Positions 1 to 7,490 are shown, numbered from the stretch's first letter. The stretch is DNA of 27,640 nucleotides from an uncultured Oscillospiraceae bacterium (GCA_934572465.1 CAKTLG010000025.1:1-27640); one strand, 5' to 3'. Notes: a model not told the origin generated them from the letters alone. Translations and numbers: made by a program.

Positions 1-1
1 C

Positions 2-67
2 AACAACTTGCCCATGAGGCCCCTCCACTGGCTTTCCCCCACCGAGTTCGCTGTCCAATATGTTTGA
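2..67 (+). mobile_element. possible C-terminal tail of a transposase/integrase ORF (5' part outside window)
   Basis: An open frame enters from the left edge and ends at a TGA at 65-67, giving about 21 residues that include RPLHWLSPTEF. This resembles the RP..L...SP.EF tail that closes many IS3-type (rve-fold) transposases, although the spacing between RP and SP is shorter than usual. The bases after the stop could belong to an insertion-sequence end, but the other end is outside the window. It could equally be random open frame in an intergenic region. Confidence 0.22.
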
Positions 68-92
68 CAAACCTACACTGCGCAAAAAAAGA

Positions 93-122
93 AAGAGGCG
101 TCCGCTATAGCGGACGCCTCTT
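93..122 (-). terminator. rho-independent terminator of the sigH/zinc-ribbon unit
   Basis: A perfect 13-bp inverted repeat (arms 93-105 and 110-122, TATA loop) is followed on the minus strand by a T-rich run (complement of 92-84, TTTCTTTTTTT). It lies 18 bases beyond the stop codon of the zinc-ribbon gene. On the plus strand no T-run follows, so it serves minus-strand transcription. Confidence 0.92.
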
Positions 123-140
123 GAACAGACATACAGGCAA

Positions 141-419
141 TTACTGCTCAGCGCGCATCTTGGCGAAGCACTCGCTGCAGTAGACCGGACGATCGGACTT
201 GGGCTCGAAGGGAACCTTCGCCTCGCCGCCGCAAGCTGCGCAGACAGCGGTGAAATACTCGCGGGGACCGCGGGCGGCGTTCTTGCGAGCGTCGCGGCAG
301 GCCTTGCAGCGCTGGGGCTCGTTCTGGAAGCCGCGCTCAGCGTAGAACTCCTGCTCACCGGCGGTAAACACGAACTCGTTGCCGCACTCTTTGCAAACTA
401 AAGTCTTGTCTTCGTACAT
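141..419 (-). CDS. small zinc-ribbon protein (92 aa)
   Basis: A 92-residue protein with three CxxC pairs and a fourth CxxC: CKEC near residue 9, CKAC near 40, CAAC near 61 and CSEC near 82. These can form two zinc ribbons. The first half resembles the 'probable zinc-ribbon' family common in Clostridia; the second half has another C-x2-C...C-x2-C unit. No catalytic motif is seen, so a nucleic-acid or protein-binding role is only inference. The start at 419 is chosen because AGAGAGGG lies about 9 bases upstream. A longer frame reaching 515 would overlap sigH and has no better ribosome site. It follows sigH by 40 bases and ends at the terminator at 93-122, so it is probably co-transcribed with sigH. 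Confidence 0.85.
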   Translation of the reverse strand: MYEDKTLVCKECGNEFVFTAGEQEFYAERGFQNEPQRCKACRDARKNAARGPREYFTAVCAACGGEAKVPFEPKSDRPVYCSECFAKMRAEQ

Positions 420-459
420 GATTTTACCCTCTCTTTGAATCAGAAAAAAATATATGCGT

Positions 460-1104
460 TCAGCGTTTGCTGATATCGCCGGATGAGATGTGCCGCGCGG
501 CCTTGCGGCGTACACGCTGCACGGCGTTGTCCACCGATTTCGGAGACTTGCCGACGGCCTTTGCGATCTCGTGACAGGAAAGGCCTTCCAAATAGTACCC
601 TAAGATCTTCGCCTCGAACTCGGACAACTGCTTGCGGGTGCTCTCCAGCAGACTGGCCACGTGATCCCTGTCGATAATGAGACGCTCGGGATCGGTGTGG
701 CTGGGGTCCAACGCACCGGAGATGTAAGAAGTACTGTCAAAGAAAGGGGTATCAAGGGATATGGATTCGTTCAACGGATAATGCTTGCCGCGACCGGCGG
801 CACGAAGGGCGGAATACAGACGGCTGCGGATACAGATATCCGCAAAGGTGCGAAAGGACGCCGCCTTGTCCGCGTGATACTCGCGGATCGCCTGAATGAG
901 ACCGAACATGCCCTCCTGGATCAGATCCTCCCCGTCGCCGCCGGCGAGGAAAAGCGGACGCGCACAGGCGCGCACCATGCCATAGTAGCGCGTGACGAGA
1001 AGCTCCTCCGCTTCCCTGTCTCCTGCCGCAGCCATGGCGCAGAGCGCTTCGTCCGTGCGGGCATCATATGCCGCATGGTCATTCTCATTCCGATGATACA
1101 TCAT
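460..1104 (-). CDS. sigH: RNA polymerase sigma factor SigH (Spo0H), stationary phase/sporulation entry
   Basis: 214 residues, the usual SigH size. Region 2 is clear: GEDLIQEGMFGLIQAIREY for core binding and -10 recognition, followed by KAASFRTFADICIRSRLYSALRAAGR. The SigH-like PLNESISLD follows. Region 4 carries a helix-turn-helix (GLSCHEIAKAVGKSPKSVDNAVQRVRRK). In sporulating Firmicutes SigH drives genes of the transition to stationary phase and early sporulation. Two tandem ATG codons (1104-1102 and 1101-1099) are possible starts. There is no strong ribosome site, only AGGT about 7 bases upstream of the first. A near-consensus sigma-A promoter ends 2 bases before the first ATG, so mRNA from it would be leaderless or start inside the codon pair. 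Confidence 0.93.
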   Translation of the reverse strand: MMYHRNENDHAAYDARTDEALCAMAAAGDREAEELLVTRYYGMVRACARPLFLAGGDGEDLIQEGMFGLIQAIREYHADKAASFRTFADICIRSRLYSALRAAGRGKHYPLNESISLDTPFFDSTSYISGALDPSHTDPERLIIDRDHVASLLESTRKQLSEFEAKILGYYLEGLSCHEIAKAVGKSPKSVDNAVQRVRRKAARHISSGDISKR

Positions 1105-1106
1105 GT

Positions 1107-1136
1107 ATTATACCTGCCGAGTGCTTGACTTGTCAA
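1107..1136 (-). promoter_or_regulatory. sigma-A promoter abutting sigH
   Basis: On the minus strand TTGACA (1136-1131), an 18-base spacer and TATAAT (1112-1107). Both hexamers match consensus. The expected transcription start is about 1101-1100, at the second ATG of sigH. Confidence 0.85.
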
Positions 1137-1139
1137 GCA
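1122..1139. promoter_or_regulatory. palindrome over the sigH -35 box
   Basis: TGCTTGAC-AA-GTCAAGCA is a perfect 8-bp inverted repeat with a 2-base centre covering the -35 hexamer of the sigH promoter. The position suits a repressor operator. The regulator is unknown; AbrB controls sigH in Bacillus subtilis but does not use a compact palindrome of this type. Confidence 0.5.
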
Positions 1140-1172
1140 TTTATGAAAATTTCATTAAAAAGAACAAGCGTT

Positions 1173-2519
1173 TTAGATGGATTTGATCACATTTACCAAT
1201 TTCTCGGCAACGCTTGACGCGATCTCTCCGGTTTTTGCCTCGACCATCACACGGATCAGCGATTCCGTGCCGCTCGCGCGCACGAGCACGCGCCCCGCTC
1301 CGGCGAGAGCCGCTTCCTCTGCTCTCACGGCAGCGGCAAGGACCTCGGACGCCATGACGGCCTCCTTCACGCCGCGGTCATGCGAAACGGGAACGTTGAG
1401 CAGCACCTGCGGATACTGCGGACAGATAGACGCGAGCGCGGACGCTTTCTTTCCGCTGCGCGCAAGCACATCGAGGAATTGCAGCGCCGTGAGCTGGCCG
1501 TCGCCGGTGGTGGCAAAGTCTGTGAAGATGGTGTGGCCGGACTGCTCGCCGCCGAGCCTGTAGCCGCATTCGTTCATCTTCTCGAGCACGTTGCGGTCAC
1601 CGACGCTCGTGCAGACGAGTCCCACGCCGTTTTCGCGGCAGAATTCGTGCAGGCCGAGATTCGACATGACCGTTGCAACGACCGTGTTGCCGTCAAGCTT
1701 CCCGCGGCGCTTCATATCCGCGCCGCAGACGGCAAGCACCTTGTCGCCGTCGATGGTGCCGCCGGTCTCATCGACCATCAGGCAGCGGTCGGCATCGCCG
1801 TCGAACGCGACGCCGATATCGTAGCCGCCGGCAACGACCTGCGCGGCAAGATCATCAAGATGCGTCGAGCCGCAGCGGTCGTTGATGTTCACGCCGTCCG
1901 GCTCGCGGTGGATAAAGTCGCAGAAGCAGCAGAAGCGGCCAAACAGCTCCGGCGCCGTCGCGGACGCCGCGCCGTTGGAGCAGTCCACCAGCACGCGCAG
2001 CCCCGCAAGGTTGCTCTCGATGCTGCCCGCGAGATGATCGATGTACGCCTCGCGCGACTGGCGCAGACCATGGCGCAGCACGCCGATCTCGCCGCGCGTC
2101 GCGGCGGGGAAAATGTCGGAGAGGATCTTCTCCTCCACCCATTCCTCCGTCTCATCCGGCAACTTGTAGCCCTTTTCGTTGAAGACCTTGATGCCGTTGT
2201 GCTCGTAGGGATTGTGAGACGCGGAGATCACGATGCCCGCGTCCGCGCCGCGCAGCACCGTGAGGTACGCCACGGCCGGCGTCGGCAGCACGCCGAGCGG
2301 CATCACATCGCCGCCGACGGAGCAGATCCCCGCGATCAGCGCGCTCTCCAGCATGTCCGAGGAAATGCGCGTGTCCTTGCCGATGGTGATAAGGGGCTTT
2401 TTCCCCTTCTTCTCTTTCAAAACGGCGGCGATCGCCTTGCCCGTGCGGAACGCGAGGTCGACCGTCAGATTTTCACCCACAACGCCGCGAATGCCGTCCG
2501 TGCCAAACAGTTTGCCCAT
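1173..2519 (-). CDS. glmM: phosphoglucosamine mutase GlmM
   Basis: Interconverts glucosamine-6-phosphate and glucosamine-1-phosphate on the cytosolic route to UDP-GlcNAc and peptidoglycan. The 448-residue protein begins MGKLFGTDGIRG as the family does. It has the catalytic phosphoserine loop ISASHNP (Ser about 101), the metal loop DGDADR and the sugar-binding GEQSGH. An in-frame TTG five codons upstream exists, but ATG at 2519 has GAGG at proper spacing and the canonical N-terminus. It lies about 55 bases after ruvB with no terminator between, so it is probably the last gene of the ruv unit. Confidence 0.96.
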   Translation of the reverse strand: MGKLFGTDGIRGVVGENLTVDLAFRTGKAIAAVLKEKKGKKPLITIGKDTRISSDMLESALIAGICSVGGDVMPLGVLPTPAVAYLTVLRGADAGIVISASHNPYEHNGIKVFNEKGYKLPDETEEWVEEKILSDIFPAATRGEIGVLRHGLRQSREAYIDHLAGSIESNLAGLRVLVDCSNGAASATAPELFGRFCCFCDFIHREPDGVNINDRCGSTHLDDLAAQVVAGGYDIGVAFDGDADRCLMVDETGGTIDGDKVLAVCGADMKRRGKLDGNTVVATVMSNLGLHEFCRENGVGLVCTSVGDRNVLEKMNECGYRLGGEQSGHTIFTDFATTGDGQLTALQFLDVLARSGKKASALASICPQYPQVLLNVPVSHDRGVKEAVMASEVLAAAVRAEEAALAGAGRVLVRASGTESLIRVMVEAKTGEIASSVAEKLVNVIKSI

Positions 2520-2574
2520 AGTTTCCGTCCTCAAACTCTCATAAATGATTTAAATACCCGCAAGCGGATCCGCC

Positions 2575-3630
2575 TTACAGGCTGAGCTGCTCCGGCAGTT
2601 CCTCCATGCTCTTCGGCACAGACAGTCCGAGATGCTCATATGCCTTGCGTGTAACGCAGCGGCCGCGCGGCGTGCGCTTCAAGAAACCGAGCTGCATCAG
2701 ATACGGCTCGTATACGTCCTCGAGCGTAACGGCCTCCTCGCCGATCGTCGCCGCAAGCGTGTCAAGGCCGACCGGCCCGCCGCCGTAATTCTCGATGATC
2801 GCGTGCAGCATCCGGTGGTCGATGGCGTCAAGGCCGAGCTGATCGATCTCCAGCGCACGGAGCGCCTCGTCCGCAAGGCGGCGCGTGATGACGCCGTCCG
2901 CCCTCACGTCCGCAAAGTCGCGCACGCGGCGCAGCATACGGTTGGCAATGCGCGGCGTGCCGCGCGAGCGGCGCGCGATCTCCAGCGCGCCGTCTGGGTC
3001 GATGGCCGCGCCGAGGATGCCCGCTGAGCGCGTGACGATCTTTGCAAGCTCCTGCGGCGTGTAAAGCTCCAACCGCAGCGTAACGCCGAAGCGGTCGCGC
3101 AGGGGCGCCGACAGCTGTCCGGCGCGCGTCGTCGCGCCAATGAGCGTAAAGTGCGGCAGGTCGAGACGGATGGAGTTCGCGCTCGGCCCCTTGCCGACGA
3201 TGATGTCGATGGCGTAGTCCTCCATCGCGGGATACAGGATCTCCTCCACGCTGCGGTTCAGGCGGTGGATCTCGTCGACAAAGAGGATGTCCCCCGCGTT
3301 CAGGTTCGTCAGCAGCGCCGCAAGGTCGCCCGCCTTTTCGATGGCGGGGCCGGACGTGATGCGGATATTGACGCCCATTTCCTGGGCAATGATGCCCGCG
3401 AGCGTCGTCTTGCCAAGGCCCGGGGGGCCGTGCAGCAGCACGTGGTCGAGCGATTCGCCGCGCTTTTTCGCCGCCGCGATGAAGACGGCAAGATTTCCCT
3501 TTGCCTTCTCCTGCCCGATATACTCCGAGAGCGTCTTCGGGCGCAGAGAGCCCTCCTGCGCGTCCTCGCTCAGAAAGGTCGTGGCCACGATGGGCTCTTC
3601 ATAAATGTCTGTCCCGAAATCAATGCTCAA
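2575..3630 (-). CDS. ruvB: Holliday junction branch migration helicase RuvB
   Basis: AAA+ motor that works with RuvA to move Holliday junctions in recombination repair. The 351 residues include Walker [10 protein letters not shown] (68-76), Walker B FVDEIHRL (near 117-124), sensor 1 IGATTRAG and an arginine-finger region LRDRFG, then a winged-helix C-terminus ending in RTPRGRCVT. The start is a TTG at 3630-3628, preceded by AAAAGGAG about 9 bases upstream; no in-frame ATG is better placed. It follows the 53-residue membrane protein and precedes glmM. Confidence 0.97.
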   Translation of the reverse strand: MSIDFGTDIYEEPIVATTFLSEDAQEGSLRPKTLSEYIGQEKAKGNLAVFIAAAKKRGESLDHVLLHGPPGLGKTTLAGIIAQEMGVNIRITSGPAIEKAGDLAALLTNLNAGDILFVDEIHRLNRSVEEILYPAMEDYAIDIIVGKGPSANSIRLDLPHFTLIGATTRAGQLSAPLRDRFGVTLRLELYTPQELAKIVTRSAGILGAAIDPDGALEIARRSRGTPRIANRMLRRVRDFADVRADGVITRRLADEALRALEIDQLGLDAIDHRMLHAIIENYGGGPVGLDTLAATIGEEAVTLEDVYEPYLMQLGFLKRTPRGRCVTRKAYEHLGLSVPKSMEELPEQLSL

Positions 3631-3667
3631 GCGCTCACGCTCCTTTTCGTGCTTTGCAGAAGAATAA

Positions 3668-3829
3668 TCAGCAGTACCTGATCACAAAATAAATCACATA
3701 CAGCCAGCTCAAAAGACCGTGTACGATCGCCCAGCCCACGCTGTGCCATGTCGTATAGGAAATGACCATTGCAAGGCAGGTTCCAAAGGTAATGCCTTTT
3801 TTGGCGGCTTCTTTTGTATTCTCGTTCAT
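3668..3829 (-). CDS. small membrane protein in the ruv operon (53 aa)
   Basis: A 53-codon ORF fills the gap between ruvA and ruvB and starts at ATG 3829. It is preceded by AGGAGA at good spacing, and its start lies 13 bases past the ruvA stop. The N-terminus is polar and basic ([12 protein letters not shown]). Two hydrophobic stretches follow (about 13-25 and 33-50), with several tryptophans and aromatics ([20 protein letters not shown]). This suggests a small integral membrane protein with one or two helices. I do not recognise a named family. Ribosome site, spacing and orientation support a real gene, and its place between two Holliday-junction genes may simply reflect operon co-transcription. 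Confidence 0.75.
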   Translation of the reverse strand: MNENTKEAAKKGITFGTCLAMVISYTTWHSVGWAIVHGLLSWLYVIYFVIRYC

Positions 3830-3841
3830 TTACCGTTTCTC

Positions 3842-4438
3842 CTATTTCACCATCTTTTTCAGGCTCTGGCGCACGATCTCCTCCAGCGGCAGATTTTCCA
3901 CGTCCACGCCCTTCATCGCCACCGCGATGTCCTGCTGCGTGTAGCCGAGCACCGCGAGCGCGGCGGCGGCTTCGCCCGCCTTGCTCCTCTCTCCCACGAC
4001 GATCCCCGCTTCGTAGGGCAGGCCGATCTCCTTCTGCTCGCGCGCGAGCTTGTCTTTGAGCTCCAGAATGATGCGCTGGGCGATCTTCTTTCCGATGCCA
4101 GGTGCGGCGATGAGCGCCTTTTCGTCGCCCGTGATGACCGCCATCGCAAGAGCCTGCGGCGTGCAGACCGATAAAATGCCAAGCGCCGCCTTCGGCCCCA
4201 CGCCAGAAACGCCGATGAGCTGCTTGAAGCTCCCGAGCTCTCCCTGCGTGGCAAACCCGTAGAGGTCGAAGATGCCGTCCCCTACGTGCAGATAAGTGTA
4301 AAGCTTACCGGCTTTACCCACTTGAAGCTGTGAGATCGTCGTGCTCGTCGTTTTGCAGGCATAGCCCACGCCGCTGCAGTCGATCACGGCAAGGTAAGGC
4401 TCTACGTATGCGACGGTTCCGCTGACATAATAAAACAT
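3842..4438 (-). CDS. ruvA: Holliday junction DNA helicase subunit RuvA
   Basis: Binds four-way junctions as a tetramer and loads RuvB. The 198 residues have the N-terminal OB-fold (MFYYVSGTVAYVEPYLAVID), two helix-hairpin-helix motifs (LIGVSGVGPKAALGIL and AAPGIGKKIAQRIILELKDKL) and a C-terminal three-helix RuvB-binding domain (ALAVLGYTQQDIAVAMKG). The start at 4438 has AGGAGAGA upstream and follows ruvC by 16 bases. The stop is TAG. Confidence 0.97.
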   Translation of the reverse strand: MFYYVSGTVAYVEPYLAVIDCSGVGYACKTTSTTISQLQVGKAGKLYTYLHVGDGIFDLYGFATQGELGSFKQLIGVSGVGPKAALGILSVCTPQALAMAVITGDEKALIAAPGIGKKIAQRIILELKDKLAREQKEIGLPYEAGIVVGERSKAGEAAAALAVLGYTQQDIAVAMKGVDVENLPLEEIVRQSLKKMVK

Positions 4439-4454
4439 ATCGTCTCTCTCCTGT

Positions 4455-4967
4455 TCAGACGGTCTGCTTGACCTGATGCTCCACGCGGCTCAGCAGCGAT
4501 GTCGCGCTGCGCGCATGGCAGATGGCAATGGCCAGCGCGTCGGCCGCGTCGTCCGGCCGCGGCACAGCCTTGAGCTTTAAGAGCCGCCTGACCATGTCCA
4601 TGACCTGCTTCTTCTCGGCAAGGCCGTAGCCGACGACCGCCTGCTTGACCTGCATGGGCGTGTATTCGTAAAGCGGCACGCCGCTTTTCTCCGCCGTGCA
4701 CAAAATGATGCCGCGCCCATGCGCCACAGCGATACCGGTGGTGATGTTGTTTGAGAAGAACAGCTCCTCGACGGCGATGGCATCGGGCTTCAGCTGTGCG
4801 ATGAGCGCTTCCATATCCTGCTCGATCTGCACGAGGCGGCGCGCAAGCGGCAATCCCGCGGGCGTGGTGATCGCGCCGTAATTGAGCAGCTGCGTCCTGC
4901 CGCGATCGGCCTCGATCAGCCCGAAGCCGACAATGGCGATGCCCGGATCGATCCCGAGGATACGCAT
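4455..4967 (-). CDS. ruvC: crossover junction endodeoxyribonuclease RuvC
   Basis: Resolves Holliday junctions by symmetric cleavage. The RNase H-like fold is evident: GIDPG with Asp7, the VEELFFSNN glutamate (about 67-68) and the C-terminal acidic pair in PDDAADALAIA. The frame can extend to a GTG at 4976 and an ATG at 4973, but GGGAGG at 4981-4976 is correctly spaced only for ATG 4967. This gives MRILGIDPG and 170 residues. First gene of the ruv unit. Confidence 0.96.
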   Translation of the reverse strand: MRILGIDPGIAIVGFGLIEADRGRTQLLNYGAITTPAGLPLARRLVQIEQDMEALIAQLKPDAIAVEELFFSNNITTGIAVAHGRGIILCTAEKSGVPLYEYTPMQVKQAVVGYGLAEKKQVMDMVRRLLKLKAVPRPDDAADALAIAICHARSATSLLSRVEHQVKQTV

Positions 4968-4998
4968 GCGCATCACCTCCCATATTATTCATCGTTAA

Positions 4999-5027
4999 AT
5001 TATATCAAACATCTGTCCTAAATGCAA
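4999..5027 (-). promoter_or_regulatory. sigma-A promoter of the ruvCA-ruvB-glmM unit
   Basis: TTGCAT (5027-5022), a 17-base spacer and TATAAT (5004-4999) on the minus strand. The predicted start near 4992 leaves a leader of about 25 bases carrying the ruvC ribosome site. Confidence 0.85.
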
Positions 5028-5045
5028 CGGGAAATATGCCGCGGC

Positions 5046-5076
5046 AAAGAAAAGACCGCCTCCGGCGGAGACGGTC
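5046..5076 (-). terminator. terminator of spoIIM-xerD
   Basis: Arms 5054-5063 and 5067-5076 form a 10-bp stem with one G-U pair and a 3-base loop, followed on the minus strand by TTTTCTTT (5053-5046). It lies about 20 bases past the xerD stop. Confidence 0.9.
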
Positions 5077-5095
5077 CTGACAGCGAGTATAGCGA

Positions 5096-5980
5096 TCATG
5101 CGCGGGGGTGCGCCTTCTGGTAAACATCCTTGAGATGCTTTTTGACAACGTGCGTGTAGATCTGGGTCGAGGAGATGTCGGCATGGCCGAGCATTTCCTG
5201 AATGGAGCGCAGATCCGCGCCGTTTTCCAGCAGGTGCACGGCAAAGGAGTGGCGCAGCGTGTGCGGCGTGATGTCCTTGGAGATGCCGGCAGTCTCCTGA
5301 TAGTGCTTGACGATCTTCCAGAAACCCTGACGGCTCATGCGCTCGCCGTTCATGTTGACGAACAACGCCTTCTCCTCCGGATCCGCCAGCAGCTGGGGAC
5401 GGATATCCTTTATGTAGGCGGACAGCGCCTTGACCGCCGCGGGATAGAGCGGGATCACGCGCTCCTTGCCCTTGCTGCGCGCGCGAATGAAACCGGCGCT
5501 GATGCTCACATCATCCTCATTGAGCGAGATCAGCTCGGAAACGCGGATGCCCGTGGCGTAGAGCAGCTCGAGCATTGCGTGGTCGCGGTAGCCCTTGGCG
5601 TCCACGCAGCGGGGCTGGTCGAGGAACAGCTCGACCTCCTTGCCCGTCAGCACCTCGGGAAATTTGTGCTCCACCTTGACGGCGGCGACGCCCTTGGCTG
5701 GATTGAGGCGCACCGTCCCGTTCATTTGCAGGTAAGTGTAGAAGGACTTGATCGAGGCGATGGAGCGCGTGATGGTCGCGGCGGATTTACCCTTTCCGCC
5801 CATCCACGCAACATAGTCGTTGATGTCCTCCTGCGCCGCCGTTTCCAGCGTCGCGGCGCTGTGCTCGTCCAGATATGCGTCGAACTGATGCAGATCGCGC
5901 ATATAGGAGCTGAGGGTATTCTGCGAGGCGTGCTTTTCCTCTGTAAGATATGCCTCGTACTGCGTTAAAAGCTGCGCCAC
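5096..5980 (-). CDS. xerD: site-specific tyrosine recombinase XerD
   Basis: Resolves chromosome dimers at dif together with a XerC partner. The 294 residues have an N-terminal SAM-like core-binding domain (about 1-90) and a C-terminal catalytic domain with the full set: Arg146 (ATGIRVSEL), Lys172 (SKGKERVIPL), His240 and Arg243 (HTLRHSFA), His266 (LGHADISSTQIYTH) and Tyr275. The chosen start is the GTG at 5980, 7-8 bases after AAGGGAGG. A GTG at 5998 lies before that ribosome site and is less likely. XerD next to SpoIIM is also a Bacillus arrangement. XerC versus XerD cannot be settled from motifs alone; context favours XerD. Confidence 0.9.
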   Translation of the reverse strand: MAQLLTQYEAYLTEEKHASQNTLSSYMRDLHQFDAYLDEHSAATLETAAQEDINDYVAWMGGKGKSAATITRSIASIKSFYTYLQMNGTVRLNPAKGVAAVKVEHKFPEVLTGKEVELFLDQPRCVDAKGYRDHAMLELLYATGIRVSELISLNEDDVSISAGFIRARSKGKERVIPLYPAAVKALSAYIKDIRPQLLADPEEKALFVNMNGERMSRQGFWKIVKHYQETAGISKDITPHTLRHSFAVHLLENGADLRSIQEMLGHADISSTQIYTHVVKKHLKDVYQKAHPRA

Positions 5981-6004
5981 AGAAGCCCCTCCCTTCACAC
6001 CGGA

Positions 6005-6634
6005 TCAGCCCGATGCCAGCAGCAAAAGCTGCGGCACGAGCCATAGCTCCAACAAAGAGCAGAAAAATAAACACACACAACAAACGCCGAATCGATACCA
6101 GTATCCGCTGCCGGCAGCGTCGGGACGCACCCGCCCGCCCGCGCCGAGCGCGAGCAGCAGAAGCGGCCGCGACCGTTCCACCGCCGCCGTGCCGAGCGCA
6201 AGCGTGCACGGCAGCACGGCGAGCAGCCGGAGACCGAACAGCGCCACCAGCAGCGCAAAGCTGCCGCGTCCCAGCGAAAGCGCGAAGCAGAACAGCGAAA
6301 ACGAGAGCAGGAATCCCTGAAACGCGCACACGAGCGGCACGAGCAGCGCTCCGATGGACGCAAAGCCCAGCAGGAACACGATCAGCGGCGCACGAAAATA
6401 GCACGCAAGCGTATCCGCCAGCGCCTTCACGTCGAGCGAACGCTGCGCGCCAAGCGCGAGATAGGTCTCAAAATAGCGCCGCAGCTCGCCGTCGGCGCGC
6501 TGCATGGCGCGTACCGCCGCCGCATAACCGCAGAACACACCCAACACGATGCATAAAAAAAGAAGCAGAAGCGGCAGCGGGACCCGCGGCGGCAAAATGC
6601 CGCCGCCCCGTTTTCTGGTCGTCCGTCTGAGCAA
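6005..6634 (-). CDS. spoIIM: stage II sporulation protein M (SpoIIM)
   Basis: Polytopic membrane protein of the SpoIID-SpoIIM-SpoIIP complex that drives engulfment of the forespore. From the TTG at 6634 it has 209 residues, close to the known size. There is a basic N-terminus (LRRTTRKRGG), a first membrane helix at about 17-37, and a loop with ELRRYFETYLAL. The family-like FRAPLIVFLLGFASIGALLVP region and three further hydrophobic segments follow. The TTG is preceded by GGGAGG at 8-base spacing; a longer frame to 6733 has no such site. It is directly upstream of xerD (about 24 bases). The C-terminus is cysteine-rich in its last helix. Confidence 0.85.
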   Translation of the reverse strand: MLRRTTRKRGGGILPPRVPLPLLLLFLCIVLGVFCGYAAAVRAMQRADGELRRYFETYLALGAQRSLDVKALADTLACYFRAPLIVFLLGFASIGALLVPLVCAFQGFLLSFSLFCFALSLGRGSFALLVALFGLRLLAVLPCTLALGTAAVERSRPLLLLALGAGGRVRPDAAGSGYWYRFGVCCVCLFFCSLLELWLVPQLLLLASG

Positions 6635-7018
6635 ATACGCCACCTCCCGATAAGTGAAAGCAACCGTACCTGCCGATGGATCGTAAGAATCGAACGCATT
6701 TATAAATATAGGACTTTTGCATCCGTTTCGCAAGCAGAATTGCCTATTTTTCCGAATTTTGGTAATTATGTCAAAATGTTATGTAAATTACTTTATGTTA
6801 ACTATCGAAACGCAAAGAGGACGAGGGCAAGATTTAACAAGATATGGTGCAGAGCGGTAAGCAGCCTCACCACATCTGGAATGCTCCCACACCTCCACCA
6901 CCAGCGCCGAAAAAAGTCGCTTTTTCGCGTCCGCACGCTCCCGTTTGTGCAATCTGCGACAGGATCTTGATACCGCCATCCCCCACCGCAGCGCTCTCCG
7001 CTCTCGGTGCCTTTATGT
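6635..7018. other. non-coding interval upstream of spoIIM
   Basis: About 384 bases without a convincing gene. The part at 6735-6840 is AT-rich and contains a minus-strand TTGACA (6774-6769), but only a poor -10 (AAAAAT) at 17 bases, so a vegetative promoter here is uncertain. I could not fit a sigma-E promoter with proper spacing. The GC-rich half (6860-7018) has a minus-strand GCGAAAAA/TTTTTTCGGCGC imperfect hairpin near 6903-6930, possibly the 3' end of the upstream transcript. Confidence 0.5.
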
Positions 7019-7441
7019 TCACCTGCGGCCGTGCCGCGTGCCGCGCCTTCCCTTGCCGCGCCGCTTTTTCCCCCTGCCGCACAGCAGCAGCGCACCCGCC
7101 GCGCCGGCCAGCACGGCGCACGCCAGCATGAGCGAGCGCGCGGGGATGAGCCCGTCGCACATGATAAAGCCCGCCACCTGAGCGATCAGCCAGCACAGCG
7201 CCGCGCAGAGCGCGACCAGCTCCTTTCTGCGGCTCGTGCCCGCCCCGGCAAAGACGCAGCCGGCAAACGTGCCGAGCGCCGCCGCGATCAGTGCAAGCGT
7301 GCCGATGCGCTCCTCCCCCACCGCGCCGTTGAGCAGCAGTCCCGCCGCAGCAGCAAGCAGCGCAAGCTCCACCGCAAAGGCGATCAGCGCGCCGAGCGCG
7401 CATTTTCTGGCATACCATCCCGTACTCACCGTCTGATTCAC
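7019..7441 (-). CDS. TIGR04086-type four-helix membrane protein (140 aa)
   Basis: A 140-residue protein with four predicted membrane helices (about 15-37, 46-66, 76-95 and 103-120) and a very basic tail (GRGKKRRGKGRRGTRHGRR). Size, topology and position beside yajC match the uncharacterised TIGR04086 membrane protein family of Clostridia; the family name is from memory. The start is GTG 7441-7439, 8 bases after GGGGGAGG. That ribosome site is the 3' arm of the yajC terminator hairpin, and the T-run lies between it and the start. Function unknown. In many Clostridia this gene precedes the SCIFF peptide genes; I saw no SCIFF peptide here. Confidence 0.8.
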   Translation of the reverse strand: MNQTVSTGWYARKCALGALIAFAVELALLAAAAGLLLNGAVGEERIGTLALIAAALGTFAGCVFAGAGTSRRKELVALCAALCWLIAQVAGFIMCDGLIPARSLMLACAVLAGAAGALLLCGRGKKRRGKGRRGTRHGRR

Positions 7442-7443
7442 GC

Positions 7444-7490
7444 AAAAAACCTCCCCCGCATTCGCCTACAGGAGCGTATGCTGGGGGAGG
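7444..7490 (-). terminator. yajC terminator hairpin containing the next gene's ribosome site
   Basis: On the minus strand CCTCCCCC (7490-7483) pairs with GGGGGAGG (7457-7450). Additional pairs inside the stem (GCAT/ATGC, CGC/GCG) carry it to a small loop around 7467-7470, and TTTTTT follows at 7449-7444. It lies 30 bases past the yajC stop. GGGGGAGG is also the only ribosome site for the gene starting at 7441. Confidence 0.88.

Noticed and set aside
2560..2580. GCGGATCCGC palindrome between ruvB and glmM as a terminator
   Set aside because: Short stem, no usable loop, and no T-run on the minus strand.
1380..2585. Long plus-strand open frame opposite glmM
   Set aside because: Shadow of a GC-rich gene; His/Arg/Ala-rich translation without motifs, no ribosome site. 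Similar shadows lie opposite tgt/queA, tyrS, dxs and tsf.
6670..6735. Possible sigma-E promoter before spoIIM (ATATT and CTTACGAT)
   Set aside because: Spacing of 17 is too long for sigma-E and two positions of the -10 disagree.
6867..7022. A 51-codon minus-strand frame starting with GTG that overlaps the stop of the TIGR04086-type gene by 4 bases (GTGA) and ends GAFQMW
   Set aside because: No ribosome site, glycine-rich low-complexity translation, no recognisable motif. The overlap alone is weak support. It is not a SCIFF peptide, having only one cysteine.
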